Positions 1 to 9,259 are shown, counted from the first letter of the stretch. The stretch: 64,000 nucleotides of DNA from Streptomyces sp. CC208A (GCF_030010625.1 NZ_JASCXN010000004.1:1-64000); one strand, 5' to 3'. The notes: generated by a model from the sequence alone, not told the origin. Made by a program: numbers and translations.

Positions 1-477
1 ACTGCCCTCAAGGGCAAGCAGAACGGCAGGGCGGTCCAGGCCCTCGAAGGGAAGCCCGTCCCCGAAGGGGGATGCATTGGGGAATCACGGCGCCAGGTGC
101 CCAGTCCGGACATCACCCTGGCCGAGGAGCTCTCCGGTCAGAGCTTCACCGCGTCGCAGGAGACCCCCGAGGTCAAGGCCTCAATGGCGGCGTGGTCGGC
201 CTGCATGAAGGAACGCGGGTACCAGGTTGCCACCGTGTGGGACGCCGCCAACCTCACCGATCCCGCCTCCTCGTCCATCAGCGACGCGGAGAGGAAGACC
301 GCGCTCGCGGAGATCGACTGCAAGCAGAAGACCGACCTCGTGGCCATCTGGTTCAAGGCGGAGCGGAAGATCCAGGAGACGCTCATAGCCAAGCACCAGG
401 ACGCACTGGACAAGGCCCGGGCCAATACCGTAGCGGGTCTGACGGCGGCACGGCAGGTCACTGCCACCACCCGCTGA
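1..477 (+). CDS. C-terminal part of a conserved actinobacterial hypothetical protein (5' end outside window)
   Basis: The reading frame is open from the first base, so only the last 158 residues are visible and the start lies upstream. I do not recognise a named domain. The visible part has two isolated cysteines (in WSACMKERGY and EIDCKQK) that could form a disulfide, and a strongly amphipathic helical C-terminus rich in Lys, Glu and Ala. This resembles the unnamed secreted or lipoprotein-type proteins common in Streptomyces, but the N-terminus needed to show export is missing. An internal GTG at 97 is possible as a start, but the frame upstream also reads as coding. It precedes an AMIN-like gene on the same strand by 120 bases. 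Confidence 0.6.
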   Translation, partial: TALKGKQNGRAVQALEGKPVPEGGCIGESRRQVPSPDITLAEELSGQSFTASQETPEVKASMAAWSACMKERGYQVATVWDAANLTDPASSSISDAERKTALAEIDCKQKTDLVAIWFKAERKIQETLIAKHQDALDKARANTVAGLTAARQVTATTR

Positions 478-597
478 CCGACTGCGGCCCAACGCTCCTG
501 TCCCGGCCACCGAACGGTGGCCAGGACATCACATCGTATCGCCCCGTGCACCACGCGCATCCCAGCAGAGATCCCCTATATGAAGGGTTTACATATC

Positions 598-1113
598 ATG
601 CGTGCATCACGACGTAACTGGGCTCGAATAGTCACCCCTCTCGCCGCCACCGCTCTCTTCTCCATACTCGTGGCGCCCGCGGCCACCGCCGCGTCCTCCA
701 CAGAGGCCGGCACCACCGCCACGGCCGTCACATGCTTCGACGACCCCTGCCTCACGGGGATCCGTGCCGCGACGCACCCGGACTACGACCGCCTCGTCTT
801 CGACTTCACCTCCGGCACTCAGGTCACCAACACGTACACGAACACCACGGGCGAGTTCGTCCCGATGAGCGGCAAGGCCGAGTACCTGGACGTCAAGGGC
901 ACCTCGTACCTCTTCGTCACCCTGGACCCTGTCCATCCTGCCTCTGAGGCAGTCCTGAACAAGGCCCTGAACCTTCCCACCATCAAGGGCATCCAGCTGA
1001 CGAGTATTCACGCGGCACGTGCTGAGTTCGGCATCTCCCTTGGCCCCTCGACCAGCTACAAGATCTTCCGCCTGACGCAGCCGGACCGCGTCGTCGTCGA
1101 CGTCTACCGGTAA
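598..1113 (+). CDS. Secreted AMIN-like domain protein (copy 1)
   Basis: 171 residues. A Sec signal peptide spans about residues 1-34 (basic start, hydrophobic core, ATAAS cleavage region). The mature part, about residues 45-171, has the actinobacterial AMIN-like pattern: a Cys pair (CFDDPC), GIRAATHPDYDRLVFDF, then SYLFVTLD, and the C-terminal RLTQPDRVVVDVYR. AMIN-type domains bind cell-wall or envelope polymers; the ligand of this family is not known to me. The ATG at 598 is chosen because GAAGGG lies 10 bases upstream; an in-frame ATG at 580 would add six residues before the signal peptide. A clear paralogue sits at 6362, on the far side of the giant esterase gene. Confidence 0.85.
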   Translation: MRASRRNWARIVTPLAATALFSILVAPAATAASSTEAGTTATAVTCFDDPCLTGIRAATHPDYDRLVFDFTSGTQVTNTYTNTTGEFVPMSGKAEYLDVKGTSYLFVTLDPVHPASEAVLNKALNLPTIKGIQLTSIHAARAEFGISLGPSTSYKIFRLTQPDRVVVDVYR

Positions 1114-1674
1114 ACCACCCTCCTCCTAGATGCCTGCCGCAGCACACCAGAAAACGGGCGACCGGGAGATCACCGACCCCTAAGCCTCGCTCACGACGCA
1201 GAGAATCCGCCGATCCGCCATGGCTTCTCCGCGGTCACATCCCACGTACAAAGCACCACGTACCGGGAGTGCCATGAATCAGATGTGAGCGTCCCCGAGG
1301 GGGTCACCGGATAAGCGCAATGCCTGGTTCACCTGTTCAGGAGCGAAGAGGGCGTGTCGCTTGCCGGATCGGCGAGGGGGAGGACTCGCCCGTTGCCGAG
1401 ACAATGAGGAGCCGGGCGGGCTTTCCTGCTCCGGTTCCGATTGGTCCCCCCTCTCGCCCGAGCTCTTGAGGCTCCAGCGTAATGAGGCCGTCCGGAATCC
1501 AGCCCACGACGGGGCCGCTGCGGATGTCCGCGCCGCGGTCGACGAGGCCCGTTCCGTCCGCCCTCGTGTCCTGTCGGAGTGCCACGGCCTCGACCATGGC
1601 ACTCCGATTCCCTATGCCCGTACTCGTGGCTGAGGGGCCCCGGTCTCTCCGCCGTTCCAGGAGCGTACAGAGAA
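1114..1674. other. Gene-free interval upstream of the giant esterase gene
   Basis: I see no convincing gene in these 561 bases. Several frames stay open on both strands, but none has a ribosome-binding site plus a recognisable protein. The only clear structure is a 10-bp inverted repeat at 1575-1606. The ribosome-binding site CCAGGAG for the next gene is at 1657-1663. Confidence 0.5.
1575..1606. repeat. Perfect 10-bp inverted repeat upstream of the giant esterase gene
   Basis: CGGAGTGCCA (1575-1584) and TGGCACTCCG (1597-1606) are perfect inverted copies around a 12-base spacer, ending about 70 bases before the start at 1675. It could be an operator or a leader hairpin; there is no T-run. Confidence 0.6.
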
Positions 1675-4600
1675 GTGAACAGACAGACCCGTACACCCAT
1701 ACGACACATACGCGGCCCGGCCGCTCTCGTGGTGAGCGCCGCGTTAGCAGGAGGGCTCCTCCAGGCGGCCGGCACCGCGACGGCCGCGCCAGCTCCGGGT
1801 GACACGCCACGCGCCGTGTCACCATCCGCAGCATCCGGCCAGGGCTTCGCACCCCAGGGGGTCCCGGAGCCGGACAAGAACCTCGGACGGGGCTGGAAGA
1901 CCTCCACGGACCGTCTCGTCACGACCGCGGCCGACGCCGGCGGGCTGCGTGTCCTGGCCGCGGACGGTTCCGATGCCTACAGCTGGAAGACCGTGGCCGT
2001 CCTGGCCGAGCCGGGTATGCAGGCGGACACCTGGATCGGCAACGAGTGCGTGATGGACCGCTCGCACGTGGCGGTCGCCTACGCCCCTCGTACCTTCACC
2101 AACCGTCCGGACCTGATGCTGGGCGGCGCGTTCACCGCCATCGTCGACATCGAGTCGGGCCGGGTGACCAAGCTCCCGTTCACCGCCTCCCTGGCGTACT
2201 TCGACCCGAGCTGCAACCCGGCGACCGGCACCGCGGTCTTCAGCGCCTTCCGGGACGACCGCAGCCGCCTGCTCACCGTGGACACCACCGGCGGTGTCGT
2301 CTCCGACACCGACGTCCTGGGCCAGGTGACCTCCGCCGTGCCCGTCGCGGACGGTACCGTCGCCGCGCGCGGCCGCAAGCTGGTGCACGTGGACCGCAAG
2401 GGCAAAGTGAAGAACCTCGCCACCACGTCCGAAGTGCCCTCCGAGATCCGTCCGTCGGGCAAGAGCCAGATCGCCTTCCTCGACCACCAGAGCGGCACCG
2501 CGTACGCCAAGCTGTGGCGCGGCGACCGGAACACCGTGGCGACGCTCGCCACCGGAAAGCTCGGCGACCTCGGCCTGAAGCAGGGCCGTGCTGGCAAGGT
2601 CTTCCTCACCGGCACCCCCGCCGCACCCCCGCGCACCGCGGGTACCGAAGTCGTCGCTCTCTCCGTGGCCGCCGACGCCGCTGTGTCCGGCGAGGGCCGC
2701 CTCGCCGTCGCCCCGGTCCTCTCCTCCACCGTCCGCCGGGGACTGGACCGGATCAAGGGAGCGGGGCGGAACTCCACCACTACGGAACCGTCCCGGCAGG
2801 ATGCCGAAGACGCCCCGGCCTCTCCCGAGGACGAGCGGCCGGTGACGGTGACCGTCACGGCTGCGGCCACCGGCGAGGAGTTCACCCAGGCGGTACGGAA
2901 CACAGGCCGCGCTCTGGGCAAGGACACCGCCTCTCCGGCCCTGTCCGGCACCATCACCGCTGCCCCGTCCGCCGCCGGCTCCACCACGTCGGCTGCCGCT
3001 TCCGCGGCCAACGACCCCGTCGACACCGATCGCTGGTGTTCCGTCCCTCGCAACGACGTGAACAGCCAGGCGCTGCAGCCCACCCCGAACCAGGTCGAAT
3101 GGGCCGTCGACATGGCCATCCGCGGCGAGCTGCGTTCCCAGTGGATCACCCAGGGGGGCTGGCGCTCCCAGACGGGCCTGGGCGTGATCGATCCGCAGGG
3201 ACTGTTTCCACGGCCGGAGCTGAAGACCGGTGGCCGCATCCCGGCCCAGGTCCTGCTCGGCGTCCTCGCCCAGGAGTCGAACCTCTGGCAGGCCGAATCC
3301 GGCGCGATCCCCGGCCAGATGGGCAACCCGCTCGCCGCCGTCGCCGGCTTCTATGGCCACAAGGGCACCGACTCGGACTCCTACTGGAAGATCCACTGGG
3401 AGAACTCCGACTGCGGCTACGGCATCGGACAGGTCACCGACGGCATGCGCATGGCCGGCCACGAGAAGCCCGGCGAGACCGCCCTGTCCCCGGTCAAGCA
3501 GCGGGCCGTCGCACTCGACTACACGGTGAACATCGCCGCCTCGATGTACATCCTCGCCGACAAGTGGAACGAGCTCCACACCGACGGCCAGAAGATCACC
3601 GTCAACAACGACGACCCTGCTAAGCCGGAGAACTGGTTCGCCGCACTCTGGAACTACAACCTCGGCTTCAACCCTCCCACCACCCCTGGCGCCCCCTGGG
3701 GCCTGGGCTGGTACAACAACCCGGCCAACCCCATGTACCCCGCCTCCCGCGGCCCCTTCATGGAGAACAGCCCCCGCGACGCCGCGACCCCCCAGAAGTG
3801 GCCGTACCCGGAGAAGGTGCTCGGCTGGGCCGCCTGGTCCATGGACACCGGCCGCTCCTACTCCACCAGCGGCCGGCAGGACTGGCCCGGCGAGCCCGGC
3901 TTCGCCTCCGCCGGCTTCCGGCCCGCCTGGTGGATCAGCGTCGGCGACCGCACGCGGATCAAGCCGCCGCTCAGCGCGTTCTGCAACACCGCGAACAACT
4001 GCGACCCGAACAACCCGCCGCAGTGCAGCACCGAGATCTGCTACATGCAGTACTGGTACCGCGGATACAACGTCACCTGGAAGAACGACTGCGCCAGCAC
4101 CTGCGGCCACGAGGACATCAAGTACCAGACCCTGCGCACCGAACCGGGCCGCGGAACCCGCCTCCAGTACGGCACCCCCACCTGCGAGATGCCCAGCGGA
4201 TTCCCGTCGAACGCATTCATCGTCGAATCCCTCCCGAACGGGACACAGACATGGAGCGAGTGCGGCCCCTCGCTGTCCGCCGGCTCCTTCCAGTTCAGCT
4301 TCAACCCGGACGCCGAGGGCAAGTACGAGGCCAAGGGCGACCTGCACCAGATCGGCGGCGGCTACGGCGGACACTTCTGGTACGCCCACACCCGTGACAC
4401 CGCGCACCTCGGCGGTCCCGGCGGCCGGATGACCGTCACCGGCACCTGGACCCTGGGCCAGAGCTTCGACAAATGGGTCCGCGTCTTCGCCCACATGCCG
4501 GACACCGGGACGCACACCCAGCAGGCCCACTACGTGATCAAGGGCGTCGCGGGCGGCGACCGTCACCGCTACGTCAACACCCACTACAGCGCCAACACCT

Positions 4601-5691
4601 GGGTCGACCTCGGCGTCTACCACTTCACCGGAACCCCGAAGGTGGAACTGTCGAACACCACCGACGACGGCACCGCCGACGAGGACATCGCCTGGGACGC
4701 GGTCGCCTTCCAGCCCCTCCCCGGCAAGCCGAAGCACATGGTCGTCGCCATGGGAGACTCCTACTCCTCCGGCGAAGGCGCCGGCGCCTACTCCCCCGAG
4801 TCCAACACCTCCCACGGCACCAGCCGGTGGAACGCCTGCCGCCGCAGCGCCAACTCCTGGGCACGCAAGGTCGTCCTGCCCTCCCAGAGCGCCGGCATCG
4901 GCTGGCTCTCCGACGGTTTCAGCTCCGTTGTCGCATTCCAGAACGTGTCCTGCTCCGGGGCGATGACCAAGAACGTGGCCTACGTACCGTCCGGCAATGC
5001 TCCTCAAGCCCACGGTGAGGGCCAGTTCCGGGAAGTACGCCAGGTCGATTCCGGTGTCCTGGACTCGAACACCACGCTGGTGATGCTCACACTCGGCGGC
5101 AACGACGAGAGTGGCTTCGCCAACGCCATGACAGAGTGCGGAAACCTGACCAACTGCAGCAGCGACTCGACCTTCCTGCCCCGCAACAAGGCCATCGTGG
5201 ACCGGATGATCCCCGATCTAAGGAGTGTTCTGGAGACCATCGCGGCGAAGGCGCCCAACGCGACGGTCGTGCTCATGGGGTATCCCGAACTCCTCAGCCG
5301 CACGGTCAAGTGCTCGGGATCGTTGTACTACGACATGACGGAGGTGGCCGCCCTCGCCGAACTCGTGAACTACGCCGACACGGAACAGCAGAAGATGGTG
5401 GATGGCCTCCGCACCGGACTGAAGCTCAAGATTCAGTACGCCAACCCCGTCAACGCGTTCGTGGGACACGGCGGCTGCGACGACCCGGAATGGATCAACA
5501 AGATCGTCATAGGCCCGAACGGTGACGGCGACTTCCACGCCGGAGACCCCGCCTCCGAGGCCTGCACATGGAAGTGGCTCGGCGGAGACTGCCTCAGCCG
5601 TGAGTCCTTCCACCCGAACAACTCGGGTACGACGGGCTACGCCCAGGTGATGAGCGGGCGCCTGAACGACATCGGATACAAAGGCATCTGA
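1675..5691 (+). CDS. Secreted multidomain protein: propeller-like, transglycosylase-like, golvesin-like and SGNH esterase domains
   Basis: 1338 residues. A signal peptide (about 1-38, ending TATAAPAP) is followed by a beta-propeller-like region (about 75-330), a Ser/Thr/Ala-rich linker, and a transglycosylase-like core (about 452-780) with LAQESNLW (Glu534) and GYGIGQVTDG (Gln586). A golvesin-type beta-sandwich follows (about 870-1020; GGHFWYAHTRD, then EDIAWDAVAF). The C-terminal SGNH hydrolase has GDSYSSGEG (Ser1029), LGGNDESG (Asn1143) and ESFHPN (His1313, with Glu in place of the usual Asp of DxxH). Inference: it binds and cleaves wall glycan and de-esterifies it or a linked polymer. The GTG at 1675 is chosen for its upstream CCAGGAG and for placing the signal peptide at the N-terminus. 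Leu24 is encoded by TTA (1744-1746), rare in Streptomyces and dependent on bldA. The next gene starts one base after the stop. Confidence 0.85.
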   Translation: MNRQTRTPIRHIRGPAALVVSAALAGGLLQAAGTATAAPAPGDTPRAVSPSAASGQGFAPQGVPEPDKNLGRGWKTSTDRLVTTAADAGGLRVLAADGSDAYSWKTVAVLAEPGMQADTWIGNECVMDRSHVAVAYAPRTFTNRPDLMLGGAFTAIVDIESGRVTKLPFTASLAYFDPSCNPATGTAVFSAFRDDRSRLLTVDTTGGVVSDTDVLGQVTSAVPVADGTVAARGRKLVHVDRKGKVKNLATTSEVPSEIRPSGKSQIAFLDHQSGTAYAKLWRGDRNTVATLATGKLGDLGLKQGRAGKVFLTGTPAAPPRTAGTEVVALSVAADAAVSGEGRLAVAPVLSSTVRRGLDRIKGAGRNSTTTEPSRQDAEDAPASPEDERPVTVTVTAAATGEEFTQAVRNTGRALGKDTASPALSGTITAAPSAAGSTTSAAASAANDPVDTDRWCSVPRNDVNSQALQPTPNQVEWAVDMAIRGELRSQWITQGGWRSQTGLGVIDPQGLFPRPELKTGGRIPAQVLLGVLAQESNLWQAESGAIPGQMGNPLAAVAGFYGHKGTDSDSYWKIHWENSDCGYGIGQVTDGMRMAGHEKPGETALSPVKQRAVALDYTVNIAASMYILADKWNELHTDGQKITVNNDDPAKPENWFAALWNYNLGFNPPTTPGAPWGLGWYNNPANPMYPASRGPFMENSPRDAATPQKWPYPEKVLGWAAWSMDTGRSYSTSGRQDWPGEPGFASAGFRPAWWISVGDRTRIKPPLSAFCNTANNCDPNNPPQCSTEICYMQYWYRGYNVTWKNDCASTCGHEDIKYQTLRTEPGRGTRLQYGTPTCEMPSGFPSNAFIVESLPNGTQTWSECGPSLSAGSFQFSFNPDAEGKYEAKGDLHQIGGGYGGHFWYAHTRDTAHLGGPGGRMTVTGTWTLGQSFDKWVRVFAHMPDTGTHTQQAHYVIKGVAGGDRHRYVNTHYSANTWVDLGVYHFTGTPKVELSNTTDDGTADEDIAWDAVAFQPLPGKPKHMVVAMGDSYSSGEGAGAYSPESNTSHGTSRWNACRRSANSWARKVVLPSQSAGIGWLSDGFSSVVAFQNVSCSGAMTKNVAYVPSGNAPQAHGEGQFREVRQVDSGVLDSNTTLVMLTLGGNDESGFANAMTECGNLTNCSSDSTFLPRNKAIVDRMIPDLRSVLETIAAKAPNATVVLMGYPELLSRTVKCSGSLYYDMTEVAALAELVNYADTEQQKMVDGLRTGLKLKIQYANPVNAFVGHGGCDDPEWINKIVIGPNGDGDFHAGDPASEACTWKWLGGDCLSRESFHPNNSGTTGYAQVMSGRLNDIGYKGI

Positions 5692-5692
5692 G

Positions 5693-6124
5693 ATGACGCA
5701 AGAACCAAGCCCGCGTACCTGGCCGGCAACTCTGACGAGATGGCTGGCCGGGTGCGCGGGCGTGGCCCTCGGCGCGGCCGTACTCGCCTTCGTGGCGGTC
5801 GCCCTGGTGTTCAACTACGCCGTACCGGCGTTCTTCGACCGGCCCGATCCAGTTCCGGAGGAGGTAGTCGGCAAGCAGGTAGGACTGACCCGGTACCGCC
5901 TCGGCCAAGCGCTGGAGGACGGCACGCTGACCGACCAGGAGATCGCCTGGGCAGCGGGCGAGGAGTGGCGCGCGGAGCGGGACCGCACGCCACCGCGCAT
6001 CGTGGTGAAGTACCCGGTACCGGGGGAGGACAAGTCCTACCAGTGCCATGCGTTCACGTTTCCAGACGGCCTGAAGACAGGAGCGCTCGTCACGAGCCAG
6101 AAACTGAACGACTGTCCCATCTGA
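5693..6124 (+). CDS. Small single-pass membrane protein of unknown function
   Basis: 143 residues. One strong transmembrane segment at about 17-41 follows a short cytoplasmic N-terminus. The rest is predicted outside, ending in a conserved-looking YQCHAFTFPDG stretch and a terminal Cys (LNDCPI) that could pair with it. The ATG lies one base after the TGA of the giant esterase gene, so the two are almost certainly co-transcribed and translationally coupled. No family is recognised. The context suggests a partner or anchor for the upstream wall enzyme; that is inference only. Confidence 0.75.
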   Translation: MTQEPSPRTWPATLTRWLAGCAGVALGAAVLAFVAVALVFNYAVPAFFDRPDPVPEEVVGKQVGLTRYRLGQALEDGTLTDQEIAWAAGEEWRAERDRTPPRIVVKYPVPGEDKSYQCHAFTFPDGLKTGALVTSQKLNDCPI

Positions 6125-6361
6125 GCGCATGATCCGGGCCACGGCAATGACCCCACCGACCACACCCGTACGGGAGAAGGCTGGTTCCACCCGTACGCCG
6201 GCCCGGTCAGCATCACAGGAGCGGGCGGTCGCGGCACCGCGACCGCCGGGGACGTCGGAAGGGCAAGCAGCCCCTCCGAACCGAGCTACGGAAAGCCCCA
6301 CACCTCATTGCGGTTGGAGTACGTGTCCATTCGCCTTCCGGCATCAAGGAGACAAGACGCC

Positions 6362-6892
6362 ATGCACACCACACGCCGCACCCTCGCCCGCATAGTGGCT
6401 CCGGCCACAGCCGTCGTCCTCGCCATGCTCGGCGCCGCCCCCATGGCCTCGGCGACGCCGTCCCAGGCAGCGGCCGAGACCTGCGAAGACATCTGTGTCA
6501 ACGGCGTTCGCGCCGCCACCCACACCGGTTACGACCGCGTGGTGTTCGACCTGGGCACAGGCCCCCTGCCCACCATCGAAACCGCCTACGGCACGTCCCC
6601 CGGATACATGACCCCGGGCGGCGAGCCGAGGGAGATGCTCACCCGTGGTTCCTCATACCTGTTCCTCAGCCTCAAGAATGCCGAAAACGGGACCTACTCG
6701 GCGACGACCCCCCACGTGAAGTTGTTCAATCTGCCGACGGTCAAGGCGAACCAACTCCTGTTCACGACCGGATCCATCCTCGGGTACTCCCCCGAGATCG
6801 CTTTCGGACTCACCCTCGACGGTCCCGTCTTGCGTTACAACGTCTTCACGCTGACCCAACCGAACCGGGTCGTCGTCGACGTCTACCGGTAG
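6362..6892 (+). CDS. Secreted AMIN-like domain protein (copy 2)
   Basis: 176 residues. A Sec signal peptide covers about 1-36 (APMASA cleavage region). The mature domain follows the same plan as the protein at 598: CEDIC, GVRAATHTGYDRVVFDL, SYLFLSL, and the C-terminal TLTQPNRVVVDVYR. The start at 6362 has AAGGAG 10 bases upstream. The two copies differ mainly in the central loops, consistent with an old duplication rather than a recent one. A strong hairpin terminator follows at 6919-6957, so the esterase, the small membrane protein and this gene may form one unit. Confidence 0.85.
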   Translation: MHTTRRTLARIVAPATAVVLAMLGAAPMASATPSQAAAETCEDICVNGVRAATHTGYDRVVFDLGTGPLPTIETAYGTSPGYMTPGGEPREMLTRGSSYLFLSLKNAENGTYSATTPHVKLFNLPTVKANQLLFTTGSILGYSPEIAFGLTLDGPVLRYNVFTLTQPNRVVVDVYR

Positions 6893-6918
6893 CCCGGGGA
6901 TGACCAACCGCACGATTT

Positions 6919-6957
6919 AGAGGATGTCTCACGTGCTGATTCCGTGAGACATCCTCT
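6919..6957 (+). terminator. Hairpin terminator after AMIN-like copy 2
   Basis: Perfect 15-bp stem, AGAGGATGTCTCACG (6919-6933) with CGTGAGACATCCTCT (6943-6957), and a 9-base loop. It has no T-run, which is common for Streptomyces terminators. It separates the AMIN-like gene from the gene at 7010. Confidence 0.8.
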
Positions 6958-7009
6958 TAGGCTCCTTGCGATCGCGAGGAGGGACCGTTGAAAATTCGGA
7001 AGGGGATCG

Positions 7010-9253
7010 ATGGCTGACGAGATGGTGCTTCGCGCCCAGAGGTTCATAAACACTACGTACGGTAACGGCGCCACGCTCGGCATTCCTAAACTGGAAGAGA
7101 ACGGCCGTACCGGGTGGGTCGTGATGTACGCCCTTACGCGCGCCCTTCAGTACGAGATGGGCATCACTGCGCTTTCGAACAATTTCGGGCCGACCACGCT
7201 TTCAACGCTCCAGTCGAAGTACGGAAAGCTCGACGAGACGACGATCCCGTCGGCGAACTTCTGCCGGATCATTCAGTCCGCGCTCTACTGCAAGGGCTAC
7301 GACGGAGGCGAGATCGACGGGACGTACAACGCCCGTGTCAGGGCCGCGGTGACGAAGCTGAACGAGAACATGGGCGTCAGCGTCACCTACCCGGGCAGTT
7401 CCCTTTGGCCGAAGGTGGTCAAGGGTCTGTTCAACATGGACGCATACGTGACCGTGAACAACGGCTCGGAGTCCATCCGCGCCATCCAGCAGTGGCTGAA
7501 CGGCCGGTACGTCCTACGCAAGGACTACTACATCATCCCTTGCGACGGCCACCACTCACGCGATGTCGCCAAGTCGATGCTCCTGGCCGTCCAGTATGAA
7601 CTGGGCATGGCGGACGGCGTCGCGAACGGGGCCTTCGGACCCGGCACCCAGGCCGGCCTGAAGAGCCACACCCTGACCCCCGGCTCCTCTGGCGTGTGGG
7701 TCCAACTGTTCACCGCGGCCATGGTGCTCAATCGCCGCCCGGTGCCGTTCTCCAGTGGCTTCACGACCTCGCTGGCCGACGGCGTCAGGACGTTCCAGTC
7801 GTTCGTGAAGCTCCCCGTGACAGGGCAGGGGGACTTCCAGACCTGGGCGTCGCTGCTGGTCTCGTACGGGGATCAGACGCGCCAGGGCGAGGCGTGTGAT
7901 GGGATCACGAAGATCACCCCAGCCCGGGCCCAGGCGCTGAAGGCGGCCGGCTACAAGTACGTCGGCCGTTACCTCTACAACCCCTCGACCACCTCCCTGC
8001 CTGAGAAGGAGATCCAGCCCGGGGAGCTCGCGACCATCAAGGAGTACGGGCTGCGCTGCTTCCCGATCTACCAGACGTGGGCGCGCTCGGTCGACTACTA
8101 CAGCGTCGCGCAGGGCGTCACCGACTGTCTGACCGCCGCGTTCAAAGCGGAGGAGCACGGCTTCAAACCCGGTACGCGCATCTACTTCGCCGTCGACTAC
8201 GACGCGGTGGACGACGAGGTCACCTCGCACATCCTGCCGTACTTCCAGAGCGTCAAGGAACAGATGGACCGCCTCGGGAGCCCCTACAAGATCGGCGTCT
8301 ACGGCCCCCGCAACGCGTGCTCCCGCATCTCGGCGAAGGGGTACGCGGACGCCAGTTTCGTGTCGGACATGTCCTCGGGCTTCTCCGGCAACCTGGGCTA
8401 CGCCATGCCGGAGAACTGGGCCTTCGACCAGATCGCCACCAAGACTGTCGGCTCGGGTGGGGGACAGATCGAGATCGACAACAACATCGCCTCCGGCCGG
8501 GACACCGGACAGGGTGATTTCTACCCTCCGGCCGCCCAGAAGATGGACATCGGCTTCGACATCTCCCTGTGGTCCGCCATGCAGAAGGAGATCCAGGACT
8601 ACATGGACTCCATCGGCAAGCCCGGTGGCACCGGGCGCATCTACACCCTGGCAGAGTGCCTCGAAACGATCCTGAGTCAGGATGCCACGATCACCTCGGC
8701 CTCCCGCCGGTACCGGATGCGCAAGGCACTCATCCAGACCTCGGCATTCTGGGAGTTCTGTCACTACAGCTACAAGGACGTGGTCGAGGATGCGAGCGTC
8801 GTCATGTACCACACAGGGGTCATACCGGACTGGGGCAAGGACCTGCCCGTCATCGAGAAGACGGTCGACAGCAGCACCGGCATCGCCAAGATCTCGGGCC
8901 GCACGTGCATTCTGTCGCGGAACAACTCGGTCCGCGTAGGGCTCCTGGAGGGCGACGTCCTCGACCCGACCTCCGACAGCGACCGTTGGGCCATGTGGCA
9001 GAAAGTGAACCAGGACAACGTCTTCAACCTGAGCACCGTCCCGCACCTGCACATCTGGGCGGCCGACGGTAAGCCGGGCGACCACGCTGAGACGCCGATC
9101 CGCCGGCCGGCCCTCGACTACGACGACACTGAGATCTACGAGATCCTCCGTCGGTATCAGGGCTTCGGCGACTTGGCGGAGGAGCATGCGAAGGAGCGGA
9201 TGCCGCTCTACGCCATCTTCGAGAAGTACAACCGCATCGTACGAGAGGCATGA
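7010..9253 (+). CDS. Peptidoglycan-binding repeats plus DUF1906 glycoside-hydrolase-like protein, no signal peptide
   Basis: 747 residues. The first 290 residues contain about three peptidoglycan-binding-like helical repeats (for example LYCKGYDGGEIDGTYN and GVANGAFGPGTQAGLKS). Residues about 293-505 form a DUF1906 (Rv2525c-like, GH25-related TIM-barrel) domain: EACDG, AAGYKYVGRYL, IYFAVDYD near 395, IGVYGPRNACS, and WAFDQIA with EIDNNIA. The last 240 residues are unassigned. The ATG at 7010 is well supported by GGAAGGGG five bases upstream, yet the N-terminus (MADEMVLRAQ) is not a signal peptide. Secretion by lysis, by a holin-like route or by a non-Sec system are options. The following gene overlaps its end region, starting seven bases after the stop. 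Confidence 0.8.
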   Translation: MADEMVLRAQRFINTTYGNGATLGIPKLEENGRTGWVVMYALTRALQYEMGITALSNNFGPTTLSTLQSKYGKLDETTIPSANFCRIIQSALYCKGYDGGEIDGTYNARVRAAVTKLNENMGVSVTYPGSSLWPKVVKGLFNMDAYVTVNNGSESIRAIQQWLNGRYVLRKDYYIIPCDGHHSRDVAKSMLLAVQYELGMADGVANGAFGPGTQAGLKSHTLTPGSSGVWVQLFTAAMVLNRRPVPFSSGFTTSLADGVRTFQSFVKLPVTGQGDFQTWASLLVSYGDQTRQGEACDGITKITPARAQALKAAGYKYVGRYLYNPSTTSLPEKEIQPGELATIKEYGLRCFPIYQTWARSVDYYSVAQGVTDCLTAAFKAEEHGFKPGTRIYFAVDYDAVDDEVTSHILPYFQSVKEQMDRLGSPYKIGVYGPRNACSRISAKGYADASFVSDMSSGFSGNLGYAMPENWAFDQIATKTVGSGGGQIEIDNNIASGRDTGQGDFYPPAAQKMDIGFDISLWSAMQKEIQDYMDSIGKPGGTGRIYTLAECLETILSQDATITSASRRYRMRKALIQTSAFWEFCHYSYKDVVEDASVVMYHTGVIPDWGKDLPVIEKTVDSSTGIAKISGRTCILSRNNSVRVGLLEGDVLDPTSDSDRWAMWQKVNQDNVFNLSTVPHLHIWAADGKPGDHAETPIRRPALDYDDTEIYEILRRYQGFGDLAEEHAKERMPLYAIFEKYNRIVREA

Positions 9254-9259
9254 CCGTCC

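Noticed and set aside
1337..1852. Minus-strand open frame in the gene-free interval before the esterase
   Set aside because: A short stretch looks protein-like, but there is no ribosome-binding site, no recognisable family, and it overlaps the esterase signal-peptide region.
1819..5013. Open frame of over 1000 codons on the minus strand, antisense to the giant esterase gene
   Set aside because: Composition is Gly/Val/Ala/Asp-rich with no domains. It is a by-product of the GC-rich third positions of the real gene, which has a signal peptide and clear motifs.
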